Of a stretch of DNA of 17,681 bases, positions 5,723 to 13,572 are shown piece by piece; positions within the stretch are counted from its first letter, which is position 1; each line of letters begins with the position of its first letter. A program made the translations under genes and the position numbers. A model generated the notes under the pieces. It had not been told where the DNA came from. It saw nothing but the letters and a program-made list of their open reading frames with translations, and ran no database searches. The DNA lies in assembly GCA_035402645.1 (NCBI GenBank), contig DAONDQ010000056.1:1-17681 (forward strand), written 5' to 3'. Origin of the DNA: DAONDQ01 sp035402645 (lineage in GTDB: Bacteria > Cloacimonadota > Cloacimonadia > Cloacimonadales > DAONDQ01).

Positions 5723-8263
5723 TTATTTCCTTTTTGAGAGTTTAGTGGCACGATCGAGAGCATTCTGCAACTCTTCGATTCTGATTGGTTTTCCTATATA
5801 ATCATCCATGCCATTGGCGAGGCATTTCTCCCTGTCTCCGCTCAAGGCATTGGCTGTCATGGCTATGATGCGGGGTGCTTTTCGTCCGGTGAATGACTCT
5901 TTTATCTTCTGGGTTGTGGCGAATCCGTCCATTTCAGGCATTTGCACATCCATGAAGATGATATCGAAATTCTCGTGATTCAGGAGATTCAGAACTTCAA
6001 TGCCATTTGTTACGGCATAGGGATGATAACCCATTCGTTCGAGAATACGCACGGCAAGTTTCTGGTTGATGAGATTATCTTCTGCCACCAGTATCTTCAG
6101 TGGTACCTTTTCAGCCAGTTCGTGGTTGAATTTGGTATCACCGATCATGACATTGGAACTGCCCGGAATACTGATATATGTCATGATATTGACCAACAGG
6201 CGAACCAATTGCGTTTGTCTTACCGGTTTATACATGTAAGCAGAGAAGAGATTCTGGTTCAGCAGGTCGAAATCTTTGGGCTTTTCCACGGAACTGAACA
6301 TGATCATGGGAAGTTTTTCCTTGGAAAGTTCATTCCGTATCAGGGTACCCAGTTGAATACCATCCATTTCAGGCATTTGCAGGTCAAGGATAGCTATATC
6401 GAGATTCAGTCCATTTCGAACCCATTCCAGGGCTTTCTTGCTCGAATTGACCGTAATCGGCTTCATTCCCCATTTCTGGCAAAGAAGGCTTAAAATGCGA
6501 CAATTGGTATCATTATCATCGACGATCAGTATCTTCTTATCCTTCAGTTCAGGATAATTCATATCGAGCGGATTATCTAATTGATTGGGGGCAGGTTTTG
6601 CCTTGATGGTAAAAAAGAAGGTAGTACCCTTTCCGACTTCACTCTCCACCCACATGTGTCCCTGCATGAGTTCGACAATGCTCTGGGATATGGTAAGTCC
6701 CAATCCGGTGCCCCCATATCTCCTGGTGGTCGAAGGATCTGCTTGCGTAAAAGGTGTAAACAGACGCTGAATATGGTCATGCGGAATACCAATACCCGTA
6801 TCGTGAATGGAGAATCGCAGGATATTATCTTCTTTCGATTCATAGGATACATTGATGCAGACCTCACCTTTTTCCGTGAATTTGACCGCATTCCCGATCA
6901 GGTTGACCAGGATCTGGCGAAGTCTGTTGAAATCACCTTCAATGAAGGGGGATACATCAGGATCTATCATGTAGAGAAGTTCGAGGTCTTTTTCACTTGC
7001 CTTTTGGGCGAAAAGAACGAGAGTATCTTCAATGCAGATACGGAGATCGAATGGGTGATACTCGATATCCATCTTTCCGGATTCGATCTTGGACAGATCG
7101 AGGATGTCGTTGATCAGGGAAAGGAGGCTATCTCCACTAATACGGATGGTCTCCACATATTCAAATTGTTCGGGGGACAGCGGAGTGTCCATCAGGAGGC
7201 TTGTCATACCAATGACACCGTTCATGGGTGTTCGGATCTCATGACTCATCGTGGCGAGGAATTCGGATTTGACACGCATTCCTTCCTCAGCATCCTCTTT
7301 TGCCTTTCGCAGGGCAAGTTCAGCCTTCTTTCGCGTGATTGCCTGGCTGATCTGACCCGCTATGAATTCCAACATCTCCTTATCCTGCAGGCTGAATGCT
7401 TCGGGGTCTTCATAACTTTGAACGACGACGGCTCCAATCACTTCATTTGCTTCCACGAGGGGAACGCCCAGCCATACCTTGGCAGGAGAGCCGATCATAT
7501 CGATCTGGTTGTCACGTATCATCATCTTGAGTTGATCTTCATTTAGCAGCAATGATTTGCCGGTATGGATGACCAAACTAGTCAGAGAACGATGATTTGG
7601 TACTTTCGCCATATTGTCTTTTTCATCATGAAGAAGCGGCAGGTTGATTACGTCCTTCTCCTTATCGATGAATGCCAGGTAGAAGTTCTTTTTTTCGATA
7701 AGAGGATCAAGATGATCCCAAATGGTTCTGTATAGCTCCTCCAAGTCATGAGTGGTAAGGACAGCATCCGCTATATTGTAAAGTACTTCCTGAACCAATT
7801 CATTGTGCTTTTGTTCCGTAATATCGATGAACGAGACAAGGGCAGCATCCTTGTCACGAAATCTTACTTTTGCACTGCGAGAACGTATCCAAAGGACTTT
7901 TTTATGCCTGTTGATTGATCTGAATTCATGCAGGATTCGAGAATCATTCTGAAAAACATCGATTTGACTGATGGTGCAAACTGCTTCTCTATCTTCAGGG
8001 TGAAGAAATTCCAGAATCGTTTTGGAGTTGATCTCATCAAGTGATCCATAGCCCATCATTTCAATGGCAACTTTATTCGCATATAGGATTTCCAATGTAA
8101 TCGATTCAAGAATGATGATACCTTCCACGGAAAAATCAAGGAGATCTGTGTGGTCTTCCAAAATGGATACCGGTTTCACAAGATTTTCGTGGAAGATTTC
8201 TTCCCTTACTCCATTTTCCTGAACGCTCTTTTCATTGGAGGCAGTGTGGTCTTTGTGGGCCAT
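5723..8263 (-). CDS. Cytoplasmic hybrid histidine kinase (PAS-GAF-HisKA-HATPase-REC-REC)
   Basis: This 846-residue phosphorelay sensor has no membrane segment or signal peptide, so it senses something inside the cell. Domains in order: PAS about residues 40-150 (ending SFIDITEQKH), GAF about 160-312, a short coiled linker, HisKA with the phosphoacceptor H341 in MSHEIRTPMNG, HATPase with N458 in NLIGNAVKF, DTGIGI (488-493) and GGTGLGL (517-523), a first receiver about 577-690 with D627 and K679, and a second receiver about 722-838 with D772, T803 and K825. No Hpt domain is present, so the phosphate must pass to an Hpt protein or partner elsewhere. The ATG is preceded by AAAGGACG. It stands 17 bases upstream of pgk in the same direction, so the two are probably co-transcribed. 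The signal bound by PAS or GAF is unknown. Confidence 0.95.
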   Translation of the reverse strand: MAHKDHTASNEKSVQENGVREEIFHENLVKPVSILEDHTDLLDFSVEGIIILESITLEILYANKVAIEMMGYGSLDEINSKTILEFLHPEDREAVCTISQIDVFQNDSRILHEFRSINRHKKVLWIRSRSAKVRFRDKDAALVSFIDITEQKHNELVQEVLYNIADAVLTTHDLEELYRTIWDHLDPLIEKKNFYLAFIDKEKDVINLPLLHDEKDNMAKVPNHRSLTSLVIHTGKSLLLNEDQLKMMIRDNQIDMIGSPAKVWLGVPLVEANEVIGAVVVQSYEDPEAFSLQDKEMLEFIAGQISQAITRKKAELALRKAKEDAEEGMRVKSEFLATMSHEIRTPMNGVIGMTSLLMDTPLSPEQFEYVETIRISGDSLLSLINDILDLSKIESGKMDIEYHPFDLRICIEDTLVLFAQKASEKDLELLYMIDPDVSPFIEGDFNRLRQILVNLIGNAVKFTEKGEVCINVSYESKEDNILRFSIHDTGIGIPHDHIQRLFTPFTQADPSTTRRYGGTGLGLTISQSIVELMQGHMWVESEVGKGTTFFFTIKAKPAPNQLDNPLDMNYPELKDKKILIVDDNDTNCRILSLLCQKWGMKPITVNSSKKALEWVRNGLNLDIAILDLQMPEMDGIQLGTLIRNELSKEKLPMIMFSSVEKPKDFDLLNQNLFSAYMYKPVRQTQLVRLLVNIMTYISIPGSSNVMIGDTKFNHELAEKVPLKILVAEDNLINQKLAVRILERMGYHPYAVTNGIEVLNLLNHENFDIIFMDVQMPEMDGFATTQKIKESFTGRKAPRIIAMTANALSGDREKCLANGMDDYIGKPIRIEELQNALDRATKLSKRK

Positions 8264-8301
8264 AACATACGTCCTTTGTAAATGTTATCAAGTAGTTAAC
8301 A

Positions 8302-8328
8302 TTAATATTACCCAAGATTATACGTCAA
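8302..8328 (-). promoter_or_regulatory. Possible promoter of the kinase-pgk unit
   Basis: On the minus strand, TTGACG (8328-8323) precedes TATTAA (8307-8302) with a 15-base spacer, slightly shorter than the usual 16-18. It lies about 40 bases upstream of the kinase start. Confidence 0.35.
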
Positions 8329-8461
8329 GGGGTTTTACGAATACCTGATAACTTTCCTTCTTTATCGTTTTTAGTAAGGGATTAAGTAATACATAATAAT
8401 CGGAAAATGTGAAAAAGAAAATTCGAGGTGGGATTTTGGTAATTCAAACTTGAGAATATTC

Positions 8462-8492
8462 TTGACATGAAATTGTAAATATTGGTTATGAA
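8462..8492 (+). promoter_or_regulatory. Possible promoter of the nucleotide-sugar dehydrogenase gene
   Basis: A perfect TTGACA (8462-8467) is followed by TATGAA (8487-8492) at a long 19-base spacing, about 30 bases before the start codon. The -35 match is strong and the -10 weak. The gene's ribosome binding site AAAGGACGT is identical to that of the divergent kinase gene. Confidence 0.4.
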
Positions 8493-8522
8493 CAATTCAA
8501 ATAATTATGTAAAGGACGTCAT

Positions 8523-10061
8523 ATGCTGAACATATCAATTGCTCCCGATGGAACCGAATATCCTTTGCCCGCTGCAGAGGATGGAGAGAAGGAAAAAGCG
8601 ATACTTCTTGAGATCACGGAAGAGCAGAGGAAGTTAGGAAGAAAGATCGTGGCTGTGCAAGGTTTGGGCTTTGTGGGTTGCGTGATGGCAACTGTAGTCG
8701 CTGATGCTGTTGACCAGGATGGAAAACCCATTTATTTCGTACATGGTCATCAGAGAGCCTCAAAGCGTTCGTACTGGAAAGTACCGCTCATCAATACAGG
8801 TGTTCCGCCAGTCAGTTCTTCTGATCCTGAAGTTCCAAAAATCTTCAATCGTTGTGTGATTGAAAAGAAGAATTTCAGGGCAACCTGGGTAGATTCAGTA
8901 TATGAACTTGCTGATGTTGTTGTTGTAGATATCCAACTCGATGCAACGAAGCCTGCATTTGGTGAAGCGGAAAAGGGTTATTGTGATCTTTCGTCTTTCC
9001 GTGAAGGTATTCGTACACTTGGGAAATACATAAAACCCGAATGCCTGATTTTGGTGGAGACCACTGTACCACCAGGAACCTGTGAAAAGGTCGTGAAGCC
9101 CATCATTGAAGAAGAATTCACCAAACGCGGGATCGATATCAAATCCTATCCCCCGTTGGTTGCTCATTCATATGAAAGAGTGATGCCGGGTGCGAAGTAT
9201 GTTGCTTCCATCAGAGATTTTTGGCGTGTATATTCGGGTGTGAACAGGAAGAGCATGGAGATGTGCCGTGAATTCCTGACGAATGTACTGGATACCAAGA
9301 ATTACCCGCTTACAGAATTGGATAATACAAATGCCTCAGAACTTTCAAAAGTAATGGAAAATTCCTATCGTGCGACGAATATCGCATTGACCTTGGAATG
9401 GGCTAAATTCGCAGAGCAGATCGGTGTTGATCTTTATAAGGTGAGAGATGCGATCCGTAAGCGTAAAGGTACTCATGACAACTTGCTCCGCCCGAGTCTT
9501 GGTGTCGGCGGCTATTGCCTGACGAAGGATCCGGTGCTTGCCAACTGGTCAATAGGTGCATTATTCAATGCCGAAGGTGCTCTTGATGTTGCCATTCGTT
9601 CAGTGAATATCAATGATACAATGCCTTTGCATACCATCGAACTGATCAAGCCTGAATTTGACGGTCTTAGAGATGTGAAGATCGTGGTGCTGGGAGTTTC
9701 CTACCTTGAGAATTTAGGTGATACCCGTCATTCTCCTTCCAAGACACTGGTGGAATTCCTCAATAAGGAAAGCGCATTGGTCAAGTGCCATGATCCATAC
9801 GTTGAATACTGGGCAGAACTTGATGAAGTGAAAGTCTATCATGATATTGAAGACGTACTTCCAGAGGCAGATGTAGTAGTGTTTGCTGTAGGTCATGATG
9901 AATACAGGAATCTTTCTCCGAGAGAATTGGTCGAAATCTGTGGGACACGTCCGCTTATCATCGATTGTTCAAACTTCCTCTCAGATGAAACGATCAAGAA
10001 GTATATGGCTCTTGGATGCAAGGTCAAAGGTGTTGGCAAGGGACATATCAATCAGTTGTAA
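8523..10061 (+). CDS. Nucleotide-sugar 6-dehydrogenase (UDP-glucose/UDP-HexNAc/GDP-mannose dehydrogenase family)
   Basis: This family oxidises the C6 hydroxyl of a nucleotide sugar to a carboxylate in two NAD-dependent steps, supplying uronic acids for surface polysaccharide. The protein has 512 residues. It carries an N-terminal extension of about 40 residues, an NAD-binding Rossmann motif GLGFVG (47-52), the VETTVPPGTCEKVV segment (178-191), ERVMPG (218-223), the central helix with K276 and N280 (ELSKVMENSYRA), and the catalytic cysteine C332 in GVGGYCLTKDP. The C-terminal substrate domain includes LGVSYLENLGDTRHSPS, where the usual KpntdD-R-SP element is altered. This layout is closer to the WecC/TviB-like UDP-N-acetylhexosamine or mannosaminuronate enzymes than to plain UDP-glucose dehydrogenase, but the substrate cannot be fixed. 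It is a single-gene unit between its own promoter and a terminator. Confidence 0.9.
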   Translation: MLNISIAPDGTEYPLPAAEDGEKEKAILLEITEEQRKLGRKIVAVQGLGFVGCVMATVVADAVDQDGKPIYFVHGHQRASKRSYWKVPLINTGVPPVSSSDPEVPKIFNRCVIEKKNFRATWVDSVYELADVVVVDIQLDATKPAFGEAEKGYCDLSSFREGIRTLGKYIKPECLILVETTVPPGTCEKVVKPIIEEEFTKRGIDIKSYPPLVAHSYERVMPGAKYVASIRDFWRVYSGVNRKSMEMCREFLTNVLDTKNYPLTELDNTNASELSKVMENSYRATNIALTLEWAKFAEQIGVDLYKVRDAIRKRKGTHDNLLRPSLGVGGYCLTKDPVLANWSIGALFNAEGALDVAIRSVNINDTMPLHTIELIKPEFDGLRDVKIVVLGVSYLENLGDTRHSPSKTLVEFLNKESALVKCHDPYVEYWAELDEVKVYHDIEDVLPEADVVVFAVGHDEYRNLSPRELVEICGTRPLIIDCSNFLSDETIKKYMALGCKVKGVGKGHINQL

Positions 10062-10090
10062 GTGAAAGAAACAAAACACGACATAAGATA

Positions 10091-10133
10091 AAAAGAAAGG
10101 CAGGAACTCAAGATTCCTGCCTTTTTTCTTTTT
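10091..10133 (+). terminator. Intrinsic terminator after the dehydrogenase gene
   Basis: GGCAGGAA (10099-10106) and TTCCTGCC (10114-10121) form a perfect 8-bp stem with a seven-base loop, followed by TTTTTT and more T residues. Flanking A and T runs can extend the stem. It insulates the dehydrogenase gene from the downstream transport operon. Confidence 0.93.
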
Positions 10134-10141
10134 TACAATCC

Positions 10142-10170
10142 TTGACAGAAAACAAGTTTACCATTGAAAA
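10142..10170 (+). promoter_or_regulatory. Probable promoter of the transport operon
   Basis: A perfect TTGACA (10142-10147) lies directly after the preceding terminator. The -10 about 16-17 bases downstream (around TTGAAA) is poor. Position supports it: transcription from here would include the whole structured leader. Confidence 0.4.
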
Positions 10171-10177
10171 GGAACTA

Positions 10178-10318
10178 ACGCCGAGTGGCAGTATCTAAAC
10201 TATATCAGCATGAGCTGTCACCGATAGGGTATGACGGGAAACGGTCATACCTCCCATTGGAAAGGCGGGACAGAAATTAGGTAACTGTCTTGCCTCCACA
10301 CACAAATATGGAGGTAAC
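10178..10318 (+). ncRNA. Structured leader with switch-like alternative pairing; candidate riboswitch of unassigned class
   Basis: The leader of the transport operon folds well. Hairpin I: GGTATGAC (10228-10235) pairs perfectly with GTCATACC (10244-10251). A closing stem: CTGTC (10215-10219) with GACAG (10269-10273). A sequestering hairpin: CCTCCA (10293-10298) with TGGAGG (10309-10314), which covers the ribosome binding site of the first gene. An alternative 11-bp hairpin: 10263-10273 (AGGCGGGACAG) with 10285-10295 (CTGTCTTGCCT, two G-U pairs), which would break both the closing stem and the sequestering hairpin. This is the logic of a translational OFF switch: ligand stabilises the closing stem and the start site is hidden. 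TPP, FMN and canonical cobalamin riboswitch signatures are not seen. Segments such as CCGAG, ACCGA and CCTCCCATTGGAAAGG faintly recall the Moco/Tuco RNA motif, but this is from memory and unverified. Confidence 0.6.
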
Positions 10319-11149
10319 ATGAGAAAAGTTCTATTACTTGCTGTTAGTATCGCTATTCTGTTTGTTCTTTTTGGTTGCAGTGAAAAGGACAAGAACCCTA
10401 CGAAGGTCTACGGATACCAATTAGGTCAATTCATATCCAAATCAGCTGTTTATGATTCTACTGCACATTGGTCTTTGGCAGATTCCACGGATATGAGAGG
10501 TTTGTATGCCTATGAGATCGTAAGTGCAGATTCAAACCACTGGAGCCCAAGGGAAAGTTCCAATGCAGGATATGATCTGTCCTGGAATTTGTTCAAGAAT
10601 GGATTCTACATGGCTTCGGATGTCGATCAAAAGTCATGGTTCCCCAATACGAATCTGCCTGGTGCCTTCAAGGTCAAGAGAGTCGGCTTCTTCCGTCTCT
10701 ACAGAAAAGTGGATGTCATTGCTCCTGACGGGACAAGCAAGATGGTTGAATTGAAGGGACTGCAAACCTACCAGATCGATAACTGGAATACGCCAGCGAC
10801 CCCGGAAACAGCAATCAAATTGAGTGACCTTGTCCAGGGGATAGCCGTCTATGATTCTCTTCACCTGGTGGCTGTTGATAATTTTACAAAGACTTATACA
10901 CCAGCACAGATCAACGAAGGTTATTATCTCCTGAATTCTGAGATCACTACCTTCCCGGCAATTAACAATCAGTTATCTGGTGGTTTAAAGAAATTCAAAG
11001 ACCTTGCCTATATTGAAGTTTTTGGTGCAAGTGCTCCCCAAACCCAAACATTTACGAATGCTCCACACAATACTGCTGATATGATCATTCTGCTGCCTTC
11101 AAGCATGAATGGTTATACTGCAACCGATGTAACGGGTTTATTGGAGTAG
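10319..11149 (+). CDS. Lipoprotein with two related modules, first gene of the transport operon
   Basis: A 276-residue lipoprotein. The signal peptide ends in the lipobox LFGC with the lipidated cysteine at C20. I do not recognise a named family, but two related modules are visible. One ends near residues 95-128 (GFYMASD... GAFKVKRVGFFRLYR), the other near 201-235 (GYYLLNSE... LKKFKDLAYIEVF). The same pattern, an aromatic G-[FY]-[YW] strand, a Pro-containing loop, then K-x-[LV]-[AG]-[FY]-[IF], recurs in the C-terminal half of the protein at 11718-12686, which also carries a SUOX-like domain. No cysteine other than C20 is present, so a covalent molybdopterin ligand is absent. It starts at ATG with GGAGG four bases upstream, inside the sequestering hairpin of the leader. 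I infer a cargo-binding lipoprotein of the outer or inner membrane. Confidence 0.75.
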   Translation: MRKVLLLAVSIAILFVLFGCSEKDKNPTKVYGYQLGQFISKSAVYDSTAHWSLADSTDMRGLYAYEIVSADSNHWSPRESSNAGYDLSWNLFKNGFYMASDVDQKSWFPNTNLPGAFKVKRVGFFRLYRKVDVIAPDGTSKMVELKGLQTYQIDNWNTPATPETAIKLSDLVQGIAVYDSLHLVAVDNFTKTYTPAQINEGYYLLNSEITTFPAINNQLSGGLKKFKDLAYIEVFGASAPQTQTFTNAPHNTADMIILLPSSMNGYTATDVTGLLE

Positions 11150-11159
11150 CATCATCCCA

Positions 11160-11714
11160 ATGTGGGTTCGGTTTTTTCGCAGATACAGCACACATGATCT
11201 GTTGCTGATATCATTATTCAGCGCTTTGGGGTTGGCAATCAAACCGATTGCCACCCCCTTGGTGCATTTGATCTCAGCACCACTCATGATACCTGGTGGT
11301 TCACTGGCAGGCGGTTTCTATATGATGTGGCTTGCCATGGTCGTCGTCGTTGTCCCAAAATTTGGGTCTGCTTTTTTGATCGGGATCGTTCAAGCATTGG
11401 CAATCCTTGTCTTGGGCATCATGGGAAGCCATGGGATCATATCGATCATATCATACTCGATGCCGGGTCTCATGGTTGATCTATTAGCCCTGATCGTAGG
11501 AAGGAAATTGAAGATTTGGACACAAATCCTGTTTGTGATCGTTGCCAATCTGACAGGTACAGGTATTGTCATGATCACAATCATGAGGCTTCCATTCATT
11601 CCTGCAATGATTGCATTGGGAACTGCTGCTTTTTCTGGAATCATTGGCGGATTGCTTTCTTACTGGCTGATTAAAAAACTAAACACGTTTCATCTCGTTA
11701 CGTTAAAGGATTGA
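11160..11714 (+). CDS. ECF transporter S component (substrate-specific membrane subunit)
   Basis: A small (184 residues), very hydrophobic protein with about five to six membrane segments, the size and profile of ECF S components, which bind the cargo and dock onto EcfT-EcfA-EcfA'. It begins with a short basic N-terminus then LLLISLFSALGLAIKP, typical of S components. A conserved-looking core reads PLMIPGGSLAGGFYMMW and later GSHGIISIISYSMPGLMVDL. I cannot place it in a characterised substrate family (it is not an evident BioY, ThiT, RibU or CbiM). The His in GSHG and the glycine-rich loop are candidate ligand contacts. The start ATG lies 10 bases after the lipoprotein stop, with GGAG at 11143-11146 inside the end of the preceding gene. 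The presence of both ATPases and EcfT in the same operon makes this a dedicated rather than shared ECF system. Confidence 0.82.
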   Translation: MWVRFFRRYSTHDLLLISLFSALGLAIKPIATPLVHLISAPLMIPGGSLAGGFYMMWLAMVVVVVPKFGSAFLIGIVQALAILVLGIMGSHGIISIISYSMPGLMVDLLALIVGRKLKIWTQILFVIVANLTGTGIVMITIMRLPFIPAMIALGTAAFSGIIGGLLSYWLIKKLNTFHLVTLKD

Positions 11715-11717
11715 TTG

Positions 11718-12686
11718 ATGCGTATATGTATGTTCATTATTCTTGTTTCACTGGTAATCAGTATTCCAACATATGTAAAGGCTTGGGAAGTAACTGATTC
11801 CAATGGAGGTACTATGGTATTCAAGAGTGATTCCTTTGCCAAATTGCCCATGATTGAAATTCAAACAGAAAGGGATAAGAAGGGGAAACACCTCTCCGAC
11901 AAATGGAAAGGCTTTCTTTTGAATGATTGGTTGAAGAATAGTGGATATACAGAATTTGGTGAGATAGTATTCGAATCTTCTGATCATTACCAGGTACGTC
12001 TTTCCAAGGAAGATTTGGATAAGCAGCAGGCAATAATCGCGTTATATCAGAATGACAATCCCCTGGCTGAAAAAGACTATCGACTGGTGATACCCGGCAT
12101 GAGAGACATGTACTGGATTGCCAATATTGTTAAAATAACACTTCAGAAAAAAGACCAGTTGATGGTTCCACAGATCATATATTGGGCGGAGCCAATCTTG
12201 AATGCAAAGAAACTGAAGTCAGATATTCCCCCTTTCAAGAACATGAAGGGGTATGCATTTACCGACCTCTTAGACCCGAATATTCCCTTCCCGGATGGCG
12301 ATGTGCTGGTGATGGGAAAGGACGGGGTGAAGCAACTTCTCGATTATCGTAAATTCCTTCAAAAGGCTGTTCTTGAGAAGACAGATTCAACAGGCTACTG
12401 GCTGAAAAGTCCTGACATGCCGGCAGGAATGTGGATCAAGAATCTAGCTTATGTGCAATTTGCAAAAAAAGGAATCCTATTCACTCGAGCATATATGGAT
12501 AAATCATTGGGGGATTTGGCGGATACATTAGGTTGGAAGAATGCAAAGGCATACTTCGCCAGCGAAAAGAGTATTGTGCCTACCAAACCAAGATCCTGGG
12601 AGGATAGGGAGCTGGATCTGAGTAAGATTCGTCTTGCCAACCCGCTATTCACACATTATCCATATGCAGAGATCAGGGAGAAATAA
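11718..12686 (+). CDS. Exported protein with a SUOX-like (molybdopterin-binding-fold) domain, two-module
   Basis: This is a 322-residue protein with a signal peptide ending near residue 22 (PTYVKA before WEVTD). Residues about 58-140 match the oxidoreductase molybdopterin-binding fold of the sulfite oxidase group: KWKGFLLNDWLKNSGY (the W-x-G-x-x-L-x-D-x-L helix), an ESSDHYQVRLSKEDL strand-helix, then LVIPGMRDMYWIANIVKI. Residues about 165-255 form a second, more degenerate module ending GYWLKSPDMPAGMWIKNLAYVQF. Outside the signal peptide there is no cysteine, so the Moco-ligating residue of true sulfite oxidases is missing and redox catalysis is unlikely. The ATG at 11718 is preferred over the TTG at 11715, with AAAGGA seven bases upstream. 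Its stop overlaps the next start by one base. I infer a periplasmic binding role in the uptake system. Confidence 0.75.
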   Translation: MRICMFIILVSLVISIPTYVKAWEVTDSNGGTMVFKSDSFAKLPMIEIQTERDKKGKHLSDKWKGFLLNDWLKNSGYTEFGEIVFESSDHYQVRLSKEDLDKQQAIIALYQNDNPLAEKDYRLVIPGMRDMYWIANIVKITLQKKDQLMVPQIIYWAEPILNAKKLKSDIPPFKNMKGYAFTDLLDPNIPFPDGDVLVMGKDGVKQLLDYRKFLQKAVLEKTDSTGYWLKSPDMPAGMWIKNLAYVQFAKKGILFTRAYMDKSLGDLADTLGWKNAKAYFASEKSIVPTKPRSWEDRELDLSKIRLANPLFTHYPYAEIREK

Positions 12687-13126
12687 TGAAGAGGATCGCC
12701 ATCATTCTATCCCTGCTATATTGTATTTCATTGTTTGCAGAACCGTTATCAGTCTATATCCCGAGTAAGCAGCTACCATCCTTGACTCAAAGCACAAATT
12801 TCCAGGAATACATTACAACGAACCAGCCTACCGCTGTCGGTGCTCTCATCGTTGGAGATGATCAGACTGCTGTAGGTATTACAGAGAATGAATTCAGCCT
12901 TTTAAACCTCAATTATGACAAGAAAGTATGGAATGCAACAAGTGATGTGCTTCCTTTACCCGTGAATATACATCACATTTCCTGTATCTATCTTTATGTC
13001 TCGAATGAATGTACCACAAATCCAAAATTCCAGGAATTGAGGGATAAATCTGAATTTCTTGGACAGGCTGAGAAGAACGGTTATATAATCTGGAAATACA
13101 AACTTCCTAAAGGGATTAAGAAATGA
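12686..13126 (+). CDS. Small exported protein of unknown function
   Basis: A 146-residue protein with an evident signal peptide (MKRIAIILSLLYCISLFA before EP). The mature part has mixed strands and helices and two cysteines (in HHISCIYLYV and SNECTTN) that could form a disulfide. I do not recognise a family. Its start overlaps the preceding stop by one base (TAATG) and its end overlaps the next start by four bases (ATGA), so it is translationally embedded between the two SUOX-like genes and is very probably a working part of the same system. Confidence 0.7.
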   Translation: MKRIAIILSLLYCISLFAEPLSVYIPSKQLPSLTQSTNFQEYITTNQPTAVGALIVGDDQTAVGITENEFSLLNLNYDKKVWNATSDVLPLPVNIHHISCIYLYVSNECTTNPKFQELRDKSEFLGQAEKNGYIIWKYKLPKGIKK

Positions 13127-13563
13127 AGAGATTTATGATACCTCTCATCTGCCTTGCACTTGTCCTTTCAGTGATTGAACTCTGTTCCAAGCAAGTGAAG
13201 CCATCTACCAGTGTCTTGAAAATCACTGATGGGAAATCTGTTGTCAATATATCCATTCCCACTTTACCTAAACAAATGGATCGGAAGGTCAAAGCCAGGA
13301 GAGGTTCTCAGTGGCAGGGGATGTATCTTTCTAAACTGCTTACAAATAACGGATACAATTTAAAGAAATACCATAACTGCATTCTCGTGGCAAGAGATGG
13401 CATGAGAGTCACGATACCGATTGAAGAAATTACCGATGATAATGCTCTCATCACTTTCGCGAAGGAAAAGAAAAGCATGGGAAAAGACTTGAAGCTTGTC
13501 ATGCTGCAGGATACATTTGAACAACGTTGGTTGAAGTACATCAATCAGATCATTCTTGAATAG
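13123..13563 (+). CDS. Single-domain SUOX-like exported protein
   Basis: A 146-residue protein with an N-terminal hydrophobic segment (residues 4-21) ending VIELC-S. The cysteine sits where a lipobox would end, but the preceding IEL does not fit a standard lipobox, so it could be an atypical lipoprotein, a secreted protein or membrane-anchored. The rest matches one SUOX-like domain: QWQGMYLSKLLTNNGY, CILVARDGMRVTIPIEEI, then LKLVMLQDTFEQRWLKYINQIIL. The single cysteine in HNCILVARDGM is at the strand after the W-x-G helix, not at the cofactor-ligating position of sulfite oxidases. It starts at ATG overlapping the previous stop by four bases. Confidence 0.72.
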   Translation: MKRFMIPLICLALVLSVIELCSKQVKPSTSVLKITDGKSVVNISIPTLPKQMDRKVKARRGSQWQGMYLSKLLTNNGYNLKKYHNCILVARDGMRVTIPIEEITDDNALITFAKEKKSMGKDLKLVMLQDTFEQRWLKYINQIILE

Positions 13564-13572
13564 GATTCTTTT

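Noticed and set aside
6581..7546. Long open frame on the + strand (321 codons) opposite the hybrid kinase
   Set aside because: It lies wholly antisense to well-conserved GAF and kinase domains, its translation shows no family resemblance, and it has no convincing ribosome binding site. It is a shadow of the kinase gene.
10178..10318. Canonical cobalamin riboswitch
   Set aside because: A receptor plus ECF operon made this the first expectation, but the conserved core (GGTGAAA-TCC, GCxGCCCCCGCAACTG) and the distal B12 box are not present.
11718..12686. Functional sulfite oxidase or nitrate reductase-type molybdoenzyme
   Set aside because: The fold signature is there but the mature protein has no cysteine to bind the cofactor, and no dimerisation or heme domain accompanies it.
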